A stretch of DNA of 64,000 nucleotides. It comes from Lachnospiraceae bacterium JLR.KK008. Its GTDB lineage: Bacteria; Bacillota; Clostridia; Lachnospirales; Lachnospiraceae. Under the pieces are notes generated by a model that worked only from the letters and a program-made list of their open reading frames with translations, searched no databases and was not told the DNA's origin. Each line of letters begins with the position of its first letter. The first letter of the stretch is position 1. The translations under genes and the position numbers were made by a program. Positions 26,609 through 34,772 of this stretch are shown here, one piece after another. The stretch lies in contig CP143548.1 in the NCBI GenBank assembly GCA_037015955.1, positions 1,668,001 to 1,732,000 on the forward strand. The letters are read 5' to 3'.

Positions 26609-27322
26609 TTATCGGTTCTTGTTGACGATTCTTGTCTCATAACTTCCTGTTTCAATATTGATAAAACGGACAAAGAGAGACACCTTATTGTCCGGATGCA
26701 GACTGTTCCAGAGCATATCGGTAAAGCTGTCAATATCCTCTCCAATCTCTACCAGTTTAGGCTCTCCCTCAAAACTGGGAAGCGGTTCTCCGTCGCAGAG
26801 ATAAGTATGAATAAAACGGCCCTGTCCAGCTCTCGGATTCTCATAGGAAAACAGATAGCGGCTGCAGGAATCAGGATTCCCGTCAGCACTCTTTAAAATT
26901 GACAACGCATATGCACAGTTTCCCTCTTTTACCTGCAAGATGCCGGATATACGAGGCGTATAATTCGGCCCATCCGGCTCAAACGTACGGCTTCGAAGCG
27001 ACTGTTCAAATGTAAGCTGCCTTTCCAGCCCCTCATAGACCGTATCGGTCTGGTCGCCGTTTGTGACGATCGTCATATCACCCAGCACTCTCACCGGCGC
27101 ATAGATGATCAGGCTTGGATCGGTCAGTTTGGAGGGGTCGAAGGCCTGTGTACGGATTCCCTCTTCTTCCTCCACAAAGATACGATTTCTGCTGTTTTCA
27201 CTTCTGCCCATAATAAAGTATGCAACGACCGCGCAGGCTCCATCCTGTGATCGCCCAAGCACGATCCCTCTTCCGGGATATGCATTACCTGATAACTCCG
27301 TGTTCATTGTTGTCATTTTCAT
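26609..27322 (-). CDS. purO: PurO-type IMP cyclohydrolase
   Basis: The 237-residue protein resembles the PurO family (PF07826). It contains YPGRGIVLGRS, AVVAYFIMGRSENSRNRIF and FVRFINIETG, and it bears no likeness to the MGS-like cyclohydrolase domain of PurH. It would close FAICAR to IMP, the last step. PurO was first described in archaea and is also found in some Clostridia. ATG 27322 follows AGGAGAG. It lies 17 bases after nhaC and 40 bases before the formyltransferase. Confidence 0.85.
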   Translation of the reverse strand: MKMTTMNTELSGNAYPGRGIVLGRSQDGACAVVAYFIMGRSENSRNRIFVEEEEGIRTQAFDPSKLTDPSLIIYAPVRVLGDMTIVTNGDQTDTVYEGLERQLTFEQSLRSRTFEPDGPNYTPRISGILQVKEGNCAYALSILKSADGNPDSCSRYLFSYENPRAGQGRFIHTYLCDGEPLPSFEGEPKLVEIGEDIDSFTDMLWNSLHPDNKVSLFVRFINIETGSYETRIVNKNR

Positions 27323-27339
27323 CCCATGTACTCTCCTGT

Positions 27340-28896
27340 TTACCTGTTAATCTTAGAATAATCGATTTTCGTGCTGAATTTTCTGGAAATTATAAATAAT
27401 ACAAATGCCAAAAGTACAAGCGTCGCGGCAACGGCAACGATTCCGTTATTAACGATTCCCATAAACACATAACCTGCCACACAACAGCCCGCAGCGACAC
27501 CCGCATATACGACCTGCGTGGATACATGATCAATATGGTTACAGGAAGCCCCTGTGGAGGAAAGAATCGTCGTATCTGAGATCGGTGAAATATGATCTCC
27601 AAATACAGCCCCTGCCAGAATTGAGCCAAGTACTGGCATAATCAGATGCGCCGTGGGAGCCGGAGAACAGATCGCCGCGCCGATCGGAATGAGCAGCGCC
27701 ATCGTTCCCCAGGAAGTACCTGTGGCAAAGCCAAGGAAAGAAGCCACTAAAAAAGTAACTGCCGGCAGAATAAACACCGGAAATGTGCTGTTGTTTACAA
27801 GATTACCGACAAATCCTCCCGTGTTCAGATAGTCGACACTGCAGATCCCGCCGATTGCCCACGCCAGAATCAAAATGGTAAACGCCGGAACCATCGACTT
27901 GATCCCCTCTGTTATCCCTTCCATAAATACCCGGAAAGAAATGACTTTGCGCGGCACGAAAAGAAAGAACGCAGCAACAAGCGCAACGAAACTGCCAAGT
28001 ACGAGTGACAGAGACGAATCGCAGTTGCCAAAAGATTCCGTGAAACTGCATCCGCCGCCAAATGCTCCGCCCGTATAAGCCATAGCTACAATCGTCGCAC
28101 CAATCAATATCAGAATCGGAATGATCAGGTCGTACACCTTTCCCTTGCCGGATACTGCGGAATTCTGCACCTCATCGGACTTGATCTCTCCTTTACCGGA
28201 AAACAGATCCCCCTTCTCAATGGCATTTTTTTCAAATCTTCCCATCGGTCCAAAATTCAGGTTCGTCACACAGATAATAATGATCATTACGATCGTCGTG
28301 ATCGCATACAAATTGTAAGGAATCAATTTGACAAACGTAGACATGCCATTGCCCACGCCGGCTTCCTCAATATAAGTAGCCACCGAGGCGCCCCAACTGG
28401 AAACAGGCGCAATGATACAGACCGGTGCAGCCGTGGCATCCAGCAGATAAGCAAGTTTTGCTCTGGATATGCGATGTTTGTCCGTTACAGGACGCATGAC
28501 CGTACCGACGGAAAGACAGTTAAAATAGTCATCAATAAAGATCAGACAGCCAAGGGCACAGGTGGAAAGCGAAGCGCCCTTTCTCGTCTTAATCTTCTGT
28601 ACCGCCCAGTTTCCGTAAGCTGCGGAGCCGCCCGCTCTTGTGATAACTACGACAAGCGCGCCCAATAACCCCAGAAAAATCAGGATATTGACATTGCCGC
28701 TCATACGCTCTCCCATAACGGTGAACGTGTTCATCACCATACCTATGGGATTTCCATAGCTATAGATCAGTGCTCCCGCCAGGATACCGATAATCAGAGA
28801 TGAAATCACCTCTTTGGTAATCAGCGCCAAAATAATGGCGATCAGCGGCGGTACGATCGACAGCCACCCATAGTTCATCTGAGATAGTGCTTCCAT
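27340..28896 (-). CDS. nhaC: Na+/H+ antiporter, NhaC family
   Basis: The 518-residue protein has about 12 TM helices and NhaC-family features, such as FIDDYFNCLSVGTVMRPVTD near residue 120 and GDHISPISDTTILSS in the C-terminal third. It exchanges Na+ or organic substrates such as malate/lactate for H+; the exact substrate cannot be read from sequence. Its ribosome site is GGGAG. It is first in the run nhaC-purO-formyltransferase, whose functional link is not obvious. Confidence 0.88.
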   Translation of the reverse strand: MEALSQMNYGWLSIVPPLIAIILALITKEVISSLIIGILAGALIYSYGNPIGMVMNTFTVMGERMSGNVNILIFLGLLGALVVVITRAGGSAAYGNWAVQKIKTRKGASLSTCALGCLIFIDDYFNCLSVGTVMRPVTDKHRISRAKLAYLLDATAAPVCIIAPVSSWGASVATYIEEAGVGNGMSTFVKLIPYNLYAITTIVMIIIICVTNLNFGPMGRFEKNAIEKGDLFSGKGEIKSDEVQNSAVSGKGKVYDLIIPILILIGATIVAMAYTGGAFGGGCSFTESFGNCDSSLSLVLGSFVALVAAFFLFVPRKVISFRVFMEGITEGIKSMVPAFTILILAWAIGGICSVDYLNTGGFVGNLVNNSTFPVFILPAVTFLVASFLGFATGTSWGTMALLIPIGAAICSPAPTAHLIMPVLGSILAGAVFGDHISPISDTTILSSTGASCNHIDHVSTQVVYAGVAAGCCVAGYVFMGIVNNGIVAVAATLVLLAFVLFIISRKFSTKIDYSKINR

Positions 28897-28986
28897 TTTA
28901 GTATCTCCCTCATTTTTCCGGAAAGCAGCTCTCTGCCACTTCCCTTAGTATTTTCATTGCTGATTGATGCCACGTCAGCATCATAG

Positions 28987-30168
28987 TTATACCATGTCTT
29001 TACATTTTTCTATTGACAGAAAGACAAGCACCGCACCAAAGACAGCGATCAATACAGAGATCAGAAGCATGGACGAAAGACCTGGTCCGTCAATGATAAA
29101 ACCACCCAGAAGGCTGCCAAATACACTGCCGATCGTGTTAGTCGCCGTCATAAAGGCCTGCCCTTTTGCCCGGTCCGACGGACGGATCAGGCTGTTCGTA
29201 TAATAGACCGATGCCGGTACAAAAAGTGCAAACCCAAACATCTGTGCTGTCTGCGCCACATAGACACCACCGATCCCTGCCGCCACAAAGGTGAGAAACG
29301 CTTTTATAATAAAGAATACACTGGAAATTCTCAAAAGATTTCCACTGGACACTTTTTTGATCATCAGTGAAAATAAAAGCATGGTCGGAAGTTCCAGTGA
29401 CGCAGAAATTCCGGCGGCAATTCCCATCTCCTGACTTCCTCCATGATGATATGTCATCACCTGAAACATAAAATTGTTCAGCATATTATGACATACAAAC
29501 AGAAGGGAAATCCCGACAAGCAGTACGGCAAACCGTTTATATGTAACCAAAAATGACGCTTCCTTTGTCTCTTTGTTCACCGTCGTATCAGTCTCCCCGG
29601 TCTCCGGGCCATAGCGAAACCGAAAAACACAGGCTGCGGCAAAGACAAGCAGATAACAGAAAATGATCAGTACAGGAATGATTGTCGTGGAAAAACGTTC
29701 AATCAAAGTCCCGGCTGCAAACGATGCAAGCGCAAATGATACGGAACCAATTCCCCGCGCAAGCCCGAAGTTCACGGAGATTCCATGATTGATACATTCC
29801 ATGCCAACCGCATTGACAAGCGGCGTCAGCATCTGCAGGACAGCGATCAACAATCCGTAAAATAAAGCATGCCATAAAAAATACAGATTGGGAATCATCA
29901 AAATCCCGGAACAGGCTATCATAAACAGAGCCAGCATGAGAATCAGCTTTCTGATTGTACCTGCCCTGCCTCTGTCCGCAAATCCGGCGATCACCGGCTG
30001 AAGCAGAGCCGAAATCACTCCGCATACTGCAATGATCACCCCGATCTGCGAAGAACTGTAGCCTATGGACAGCAGATACATGGACGCATAGTTAAAAACA
30101 ATACAAAAACTCATCCAGAAACTGCTGCACAGACTGGAAAATTTGATGGTAGGAATATGGCGGTTCAT
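28987..30168 (-). CDS. MFS transporter (MFS_1-like)
   Basis: The 393-residue protein has 12 hydrophobic helices, with a central charged loop near residues 185-210 and the MFS loop FADRGRAGTIRK after helix 2. The family includes nucleoside and sugar H+ symporters, and the substrate is unknown. ATG 30168 overlaps the stop of the kinase-like gene by four bases (ATGA), so both come from one message. Confidence 0.87.
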   Translation of the reverse strand: MNRHIPTIKFSSLCSSFWMSFCIVFNYASMYLLSIGYSSSQIGVIIAVCGVISALLQPVIAGFADRGRAGTIRKLILMLALFMIACSGILMIPNLYFLWHALFYGLLIAVLQMLTPLVNAVGMECINHGISVNFGLARGIGSVSFALASFAAGTLIERFSTTIIPVLIIFCYLLVFAAACVFRFRYGPETGETDTTVNKETKEASFLVTYKRFAVLLVGISLLFVCHNMLNNFMFQVMTYHHGGSQEMGIAAGISASLELPTMLLFSLMIKKVSSGNLLRISSVFFIIKAFLTFVAAGIGGVYVAQTAQMFGFALFVPASVYYTNSLIRPSDRAKGQAFMTATNTIGSVFGSLLGGFIIDGPGLSSMLLISVLIAVFGAVLVFLSIEKCKDMV

Positions 30169-30794
30169 TCTTTTGTTCTGTCCTCGAAATCCTGAATATA
30201 TTGCGTGATCAGCCGCACGGTGCCATCCACGCCGAGCAGACTGCTGTTGATGCACAGATCATAACTGTCCGCACGCCCCCATTTTTTGGAAGAATAGTAA
30301 TTATAATAGCTTTGACGCTGTTTATCCTTCTTGACAATCATATCTCTGGCCTTGGCTGCAGTCAGATCATATTTCCTGCTGATCCGTCTGACCCGTGCTT
30401 CCTCATCGGCATAAATAAACAGATGAATGCAGTTGCTGAAATCACTCAGCGCATAATCCGCACATCTGCCCACTATCACGCACGGCCCCTCTTCGGCAAT
30501 CTTCTTGATCGTGTCAAACTGTGCGAGAAATACCTTTTGGCTGATCGGCATATCCACAAAGGAAGATGCGTTGTACCCAAATGAGTACGTATCCATCACA
30601 AGATTGTATAAAAAAGAATTGGTGGGACGTTCATCGTGATTTGCCAGCATCTCCTCACAAAGCCCGCTTTCTTTGGCAGCCCTTGTCAGCAATTCTTTAT
30701 CATAGCATTTAATGCCAAAATGCGCGGCAACTTTCTCGCCGATCTCCCGTCCTGCGGACCCGAACTGGCGTCCGATCGTTATTACTGTATTCAT
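30165..30794 (-). CDS. Cytidylate kinase-like protein
   Basis: The 209-residue protein matches the cytidylate kinase-like family (PF13189). It starts MNTVITIGRQFGSAGREIG, where the P-loop is the degenerate GRQFGSAG, and includes VIVGRCADYAL and the lid-like ARVRRISRKYDL. These proteins are distinct from the essential Cmk, and their substrate is not established. ATG 30794 follows AAAGGGGTG; a longer form from 30857 would overlap the promoter. It is coupled to the MFS gene by a four-base overlap. Confidence 0.85.
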   Translation of the reverse strand: MNTVITIGRQFGSAGREIGEKVAAHFGIKCYDKELLTRAAKESGLCEEMLANHDERPTNSFLYNLVMDTYSFGYNASSFVDMPISQKVFLAQFDTIKKIAEEGPCVIVGRCADYALSDFSNCIHLFIYADEEARVRRISRKYDLTAAKARDMIVKKDKQRQSYYNYYSSKKWGRADSYDLCINSSLLGVDGTVRLITQYIQDFEDRTKE

Positions 30795-30816
30795 ACAGAT
30801 CACCCCTTTCTCCTCC

Positions 30817-30857
30817 AGTATACAGCAAAAGCAGGCATTTGTCACGTTCTGTGACAA
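30817..30857 (-). promoter_or_regulatory. Promoter with palindromic operator for the kinase-like/MFS pair
   Basis: On the minus strand, GTGACA (30840-30845) and TATACT (30817-30822) are 17 bases apart. The -35 box is embedded in the perfect palindrome TTGTCAC-agaac-GTGACAA (30839-30857). A dimeric repressor or a CRP/FNR-like protein bound there would control the promoter. The regulator is not encoded next to it. Confidence 0.65.
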
Positions 30858-30865
30858 TTCTCCGA

Positions 30866-31780
30866 CTACTTCAGGACATGGAGCAACTGTGTAAAGTATT
30901 CCGGCAGCGGCGCCTGTGTCTCAATATACTCTCCGCTTCTTGGGTGAGCAAAGCCCAACACCTGCGCGTGAAGTGTCTGACCCTGCAAGGCAAATCCACT
31001 TTTCCGGCCTGGCCCATACACTTCGTCTCCCAGAAGCGGATGGCCGATGCTTGCCATGTGAACGCGGATCTGATGCGTGCGGCCTGTCTCCAGCATACAT
31101 TCAATATACGTATATTTCTGAAAGCGCTCCCGTATCCGGTAATGCGTCACAGCCTCCCTGCCGTTTTTTGCATTGACAGCCATCTTTTTTCGATCCGCCG
31201 GGTGTCTGCCGATCGGCGCGTTGACAGTTCCCTCCGCTTCCTGCAGACGGCCGTGAACGATGGCGGCATATTTTCTCGTAATCGTATGCGCTTTTAACTG
31301 CCCGGCAAGACTGGCATGGGAAAAGTCATTTTTACATACGAGCAGAGAACCCGTCGTGTCTCTGTCAATCCGGTGAACGATGCCTGGACGCAGTACCCCG
31401 TTGATACCGGACAATGAGTCTTTACAATAATACAGCAGCCCGTTGACGAGCGTGCCGCTGTAATGACCTGGGGCAGGATGCACGACAATCCCCTTCGGTT
31501 TGTTTATGACAAGTACATCACTGTCTTCATAGAGAATGTCAAGCGGCATCGCCTCCGGAACAATATCCGGCTCCATTGCCTGCGGAACGGTGATCTGCAG
31601 CAGATCGTCTGCCTTTACCTTATAATTTGCCTTTACCGGGACACCGCTCACAAGCACCTGTTCCTCTTTGACCAATTTCTGGATATAAGTGCGGGAAATC
31701 GTATCCATCAACATTGACAGACACTTATCAATACGCACTTCCTCCATATCTTCCGTCACGCGGAATGTAAACACTTCCAT
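30866..31780 (-). CDS. RluD-family 23S rRNA pseudouridine synthase
   Basis: The 304-residue protein has an N-terminal S4 RNA-binding domain (about 15-65) and the RluA-family catalytic motif HRIDRDTTG with Asp139. GRTHQIRVHM and HPLLGDEVYG are also present. It isomerises uridines in 23S rRNA; which positions cannot be told. It is separated from lspA by one base, the common Firmicute order. Confidence 0.94.
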   Translation of the reverse strand: MEVFTFRVTEDMEEVRIDKCLSMLMDTISRTYIQKLVKEEQVLVSGVPVKANYKVKADDLLQITVPQAMEPDIVPEAMPLDILYEDSDVLVINKPKGIVVHPAPGHYSGTLVNGLLYYCKDSLSGINGVLRPGIVHRIDRDTTGSLLVCKNDFSHASLAGQLKAHTITRKYAAIVHGRLQEAEGTVNAPIGRHPADRKKMAVNAKNGREAVTHYRIRERFQKYTYIECMLETGRTHQIRVHMASIGHPLLGDEVYGPGRKSGFALQGQTLHAQVLGFAHPRSGEYIETQAPLPEYFTQLLHVLK

Positions 31781-31781
31781 G

Positions 31782-32309
31782 TTATTTTAATTCCCTGTAT
31801 TTTGTCTGTTTGAAACTCATAAAATTAAGATCTTCTTCTTTATAATAAAATAAGAGCAGCAAGACAAGAATCGTTGTCGCTACCGTCACATAAATATCGG
31901 CCACATTAAAAATAGGAAAATGAATAAGGACAAAAGAAATAAAGTCTACCACATAGTCGAGACGGAGACGATCGATCAGATTACCGACAGCGCCGGAAGC
32001 AATCAACACAAGCAGCACATGCAGCGCCGCATATTTCTTCTTCTCCGGCATCTTAAAGAGCACATATCCAATGACAGCGAGAATAATCACCGCCACAAAG
32101 ACAAAAAATATTTTCTGATTTTGAAGCATCCCGAAAGCAGCACCTCTGTTTTCCAGATAGCTGAGTTCCAGCACGTCCGGAATGATCGAGATGGCAGGCT
32201 TGTCTTTCAAATGAACGACTGCAATATATTTGGTCAACTGGTCCGCCATAATCAAAAGAAACATTCCCAGCACGTCTTTCAAAAGTAACCGTTTTTTTTG
32301 CTTCTTCAT
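31782..32309 (-). CDS. lspA: Lipoprotein signal peptidase
   Basis: The 175-residue inner-membrane aspartyl protease has four TM helices. Catalytic residues Asp122 (YVVDFI) and Asp138 (FNVADIY) are present, with the conserved NRGAAFG and GNLIDR. It cuts prolipoproteins before the lipidated Cys; one likely substrate is the carboxypeptidase lipoprotein at 36767. It overlaps aroB by four bases. Confidence 0.97.
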   Translation of the reverse strand: MKKQKKRLLLKDVLGMFLLIMADQLTKYIAVVHLKDKPAISIIPDVLELSYLENRGAAFGMLQNQKIFFVFVAVIILAVIGYVLFKMPEKKKYAALHVLLVLIASGAVGNLIDRLRLDYVVDFISFVLIHFPIFNVADIYVTVATTILVLLLLFYYKEEDLNFMSFKQTKYRELK

Positions 32310-33409
32310 TCTTCTTCCTCTCCGCTGTAATTGATCTCACGCAGTGCAGCCAGCATTTCTTCTTCCGTCACCGTATTGTCGATGACCGCCCTGCCCGTCT
32401 TTTGCAGCAGGATGAATTTAATTTTTCCCTGTTCCATTTTTTTGTCGGACTTTGTAAAGGCAAGCACCTGTGTCAGATCGACATCCTCAAAGGAGATTGG
32501 CAGTCCAAAGGGCACAAACATGTCTCTGATTTCATAATATTCCTCCATGGACAGCATTTCTCTCTTCCAGGAAATATAAGCGGCCGCCACACAGCCAAGC
32601 GCCACACACTCCCCATGCAGCATTGCAAAGTTTTTATACTTCTCTATGGCGTGCCCGAGCGTGTGTCCAAAATTGAGCAGCGCACGCTCCCCCTGTTCCC
32701 TCGGGTCTCTTTCCACCACTCCTTTTTTGATCAGACAGCTCTCATAGATCATTTCCTCGACCACATCCATCTCCCGGTCATTGATCTGTGTAAAATGCCC
32801 GATCAGCCATTCATAATATGCCACATTTTTGATCAATCCATGCTTTAGAATTTCTGCCATACCGCTGGCATACTGTCTGTCGTCCAAACTTTTCAGCACC
32901 GACAGATTCATATATACAAGACGAGGCATATGAAACGCGCCCACCATGTTTTTATACTGGTCGAAATCCACCCCTGTCTTGCCGCCGATACTGCTGTCGA
33001 CCTGTGAGAGCAAAGTCGTGGGGATCTGGATAAAATTAATGCCACGCAGATAAGTCGCCGCCGTATATCCGGTCAGATCACCGACTACTCCGCCGCCAAG
33101 CGCCAGAAGCAGATCTTTGCGATCAAATTTATGTTCGATCAGAAAACGGTATACATCCTGGACTGTATACAGATTCTTGGACGCTTCCCCCTCCGGAAAT
33201 ACAAACACATGAACTGCCTGACAATGCGGTCTCAACAGATCAAGCAACTCGTCCGCATATCGTTTTCCCACATTGGAATCTGTTACAATACAGAGTTTTC
33301 TGGAGGCAACGTCAAATACTTCCAGTTCTCCGGGAAGAGCCCGGAAATCATCTCTGATCACAATATCATAATTCACACCGGAAGGAACCGCCACCGTTAT
33401 CCGTTTCAT
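32306..33409 (-). CDS. aroB: 3-dehydroquinate synthase
   Basis: The 367-residue NAD- and metal-dependent enzyme has the nucleotide-binding GGGVVGDLTGY, IPTTLLSQVDSSIGGKTG and the metal ligand segment NFGHTLGHAIE. It makes dehydroquinate in the shikimate pathway. It is first of aroB-lspA-rluD-type genes. The terminator of the sepF transcript lies about 50 bases upstream, so it needs its own promoter or read-through; none was clear. Confidence 0.97.
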   Translation of the reverse strand: MKRITVAVPSGVNYDIVIRDDFRALPGELEVFDVASRKLCIVTDSNVGKRYADELLDLLRPHCQAVHVFVFPEGEASKNLYTVQDVYRFLIEHKFDRKDLLLALGGGVVGDLTGYTAATYLRGINFIQIPTTLLSQVDSSIGGKTGVDFDQYKNMVGAFHMPRLVYMNLSVLKSLDDRQYASGMAEILKHGLIKNVAYYEWLIGHFTQINDREMDVVEEMIYESCLIKKGVVERDPREQGERALLNFGHTLGHAIEKYKNFAMLHGECVALGCVAAAYISWKREMLSMEEYYEIRDMFVPFGLPISFEDVDLTQVLAFTKSDKKMEQGKIKFILLQKTGRAVIDNTVTEEEMLAALREINYSGEEEE

Positions 33410-33456
33410 CTGTCTTCTCCTGTCTGTAAGTCTGTAAATTTCCCCTGCCCTTTGCG

Positions 33457-33486
33457 GAAAAAGAACTTCCTGTAATGTACAGGAAG
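33457..33486 (-). terminator. Terminator after sepF
   Basis: CTTCCTGTA pairs with TACAGGAAG (9 bp, three-base loop ATG). On the minus strand it is followed by TTCTTTTTCC. It lies about 20 bases past the sepF stop. Confidence 0.82.
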
Positions 33487-33505
33487 CCCTATCATCTCTA
33501 TGTAT

Positions 33506-34006
33506 TTAAAAAGCCGGAACGTCAAACGTACCGTTGATAATATCCTGAAAATCGCCGGAAATATCCACACTTGCAGGCGTTACGATAAAAATGTAATGTG
33601 ATATTTTCTGAAGATTCCCGCTGATCGCAAACGTCGAACCGGACGTAAAATCAATGATACGCTGGGCGATGTCCACATCCAGACCTTCCAGATTCAGCAC
33701 GACCGTTCTGTTTGCAAGAAGAGTTTCCGTAATTTCCCGCGCATCTTCCACGGAAGTTGGCCGGATCACACATACTTCCATGCCATTTCCCATTATTTTT
33801 TTCGGAGACTGGCGCATTGGCGTTACTTTAGATGACACTTTCTTCGGCCGCTCTTCCTGTTCTTCTCTGAGCGTCTCTTTCATGGGAACTGATTTCTTTA
33901 CAGGTTTTTCTTCCGGTTCATCATCATAATAATCATCATCATAGTAATCATCGTCGTCATCTTCGGTGAGTTTCATATAATTTAAAAACTTGTCCATAAC
34001 TCCCAT
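33506..34006 (-). CDS. sepF: SepF cell-division protein
   Basis: The 166-residue protein has an N-terminal membrane-targeting helix (MGVMDKFLNYMKL). A linker follows that is extremely rich in Asp and Tyr (about 16-32) and then in Glu/Lys. The SepF domain runs from about 80 to the end (VCVIRPTSVEDAREI). SepF anchors and bundles FtsZ. The Asp/Tyr repeat is longer than I expect for the family. It follows yggS (ylmE), as in Bacillus. Confidence 0.95.
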   Translation of the reverse strand: MGVMDKFLNYMKLTEDDDDDYYDDDYYDDEPEEKPVKKSVPMKETLREEQEERPKKVSSKVTPMRQSPKKIMGNGMEVCVIRPTSVEDAREITETLLANRTVVLNLEGLDVDIAQRIIDFTSGSTFAISGNLQKISHYIFIVTPASVDISGDFQDIINGTFDVPAF

Positions 34007-34040
34007 TGCAGTTATCTCCTTACTATTTGCCTATTCTTAA

Positions 34041-34745
34041 TCATATGGTGGTCTGCACATAGTCTCTTTCTCCAAATATCCCGGTGCCCACACGAACATA
34101 AGTCGCACCTTCACCGACAGCCGCCTCATAATCCCCTGTCATTCCCATTGATAAAACATTCATACTCACATTATCAATGTTTTTCCGCATTATGTCAACA
34201 GATAATTGCCGCAGGGCCTGAAAATATTGACGATTTTCTTCCGGATCTTCCACATAGGGGGCGATCGTCATCAGACCTTTTATGGCAATTCCCGGGAGTA
34301 CGGCAGCCTGACGGACAAGAGAAATCACTTCTTCTGAAGTGACCAGACCAAACTTTGTCTCTTCCTTTGCGACGTTGACTTCCAGCAAAATGGAAGTGAT
34401 CACCTGTTTTTTTACGGACTCTCTGCTGATCTCCTCCGCGAGCCGGAGGGAATCCACACTGTGAATCAAAAACACTTTTCCGACAATGTATTTTACTTTA
34501 TTTCTCTGCAAATGCCCGATCATATGCCAGTGAATATCTTTCGGCATACACTCGTATTTTTCTGTCAGTTCCTGTACTTTATTCTCCCCAAAGTCCCTGC
34601 ATCCGCACGCGTACGCTTCCTGCAGCAGGGAGAGCGGCTTTGTCTTACTGACCGCGATCAGCGTCACTTCGCTTCTGTCCCGTCCTGCGTTTTCACACGC
34701 TCTGTCAATGTTCTTTTCCACCTTTGCGATATTATCAGCTATCAT
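34041..34745 (-). CDS. yggS: YggS/YlmE family PLP homeostasis protein
   Basis: The 234-residue alanine-racemase-fold protein has the PLP lysine in IAVSKTKP (Lys34) and the conserved FGENKVQEL, WHMIGHLQRNK and MGMTGDYEAA. It buffers free pyridoxal phosphate. It is co-directional with sepF and separated from it by 34 bases. Confidence 0.95.
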   Translation of the reverse strand: MIADNIAKVEKNIDRACENAGRDRSEVTLIAVSKTKPLSLLQEAYACGCRDFGENKVQELTEKYECMPKDIHWHMIGHLQRNKVKYIVGKVFLIHSVDSLRLAEEISRESVKKQVITSILLEVNVAKEETKFGLVTSEEVISLVRQAAVLPGIAIKGLMTIAPYVEDPEENRQYFQALRQLSVDIMRKNIDNVSMNVLSMGMTGDYEAAVGEGATYVRVGTGIFGERDYVQTTI

Positions 34746-34772
34746 ATGTCATACTCCTGTTTGTGTCTCCTG

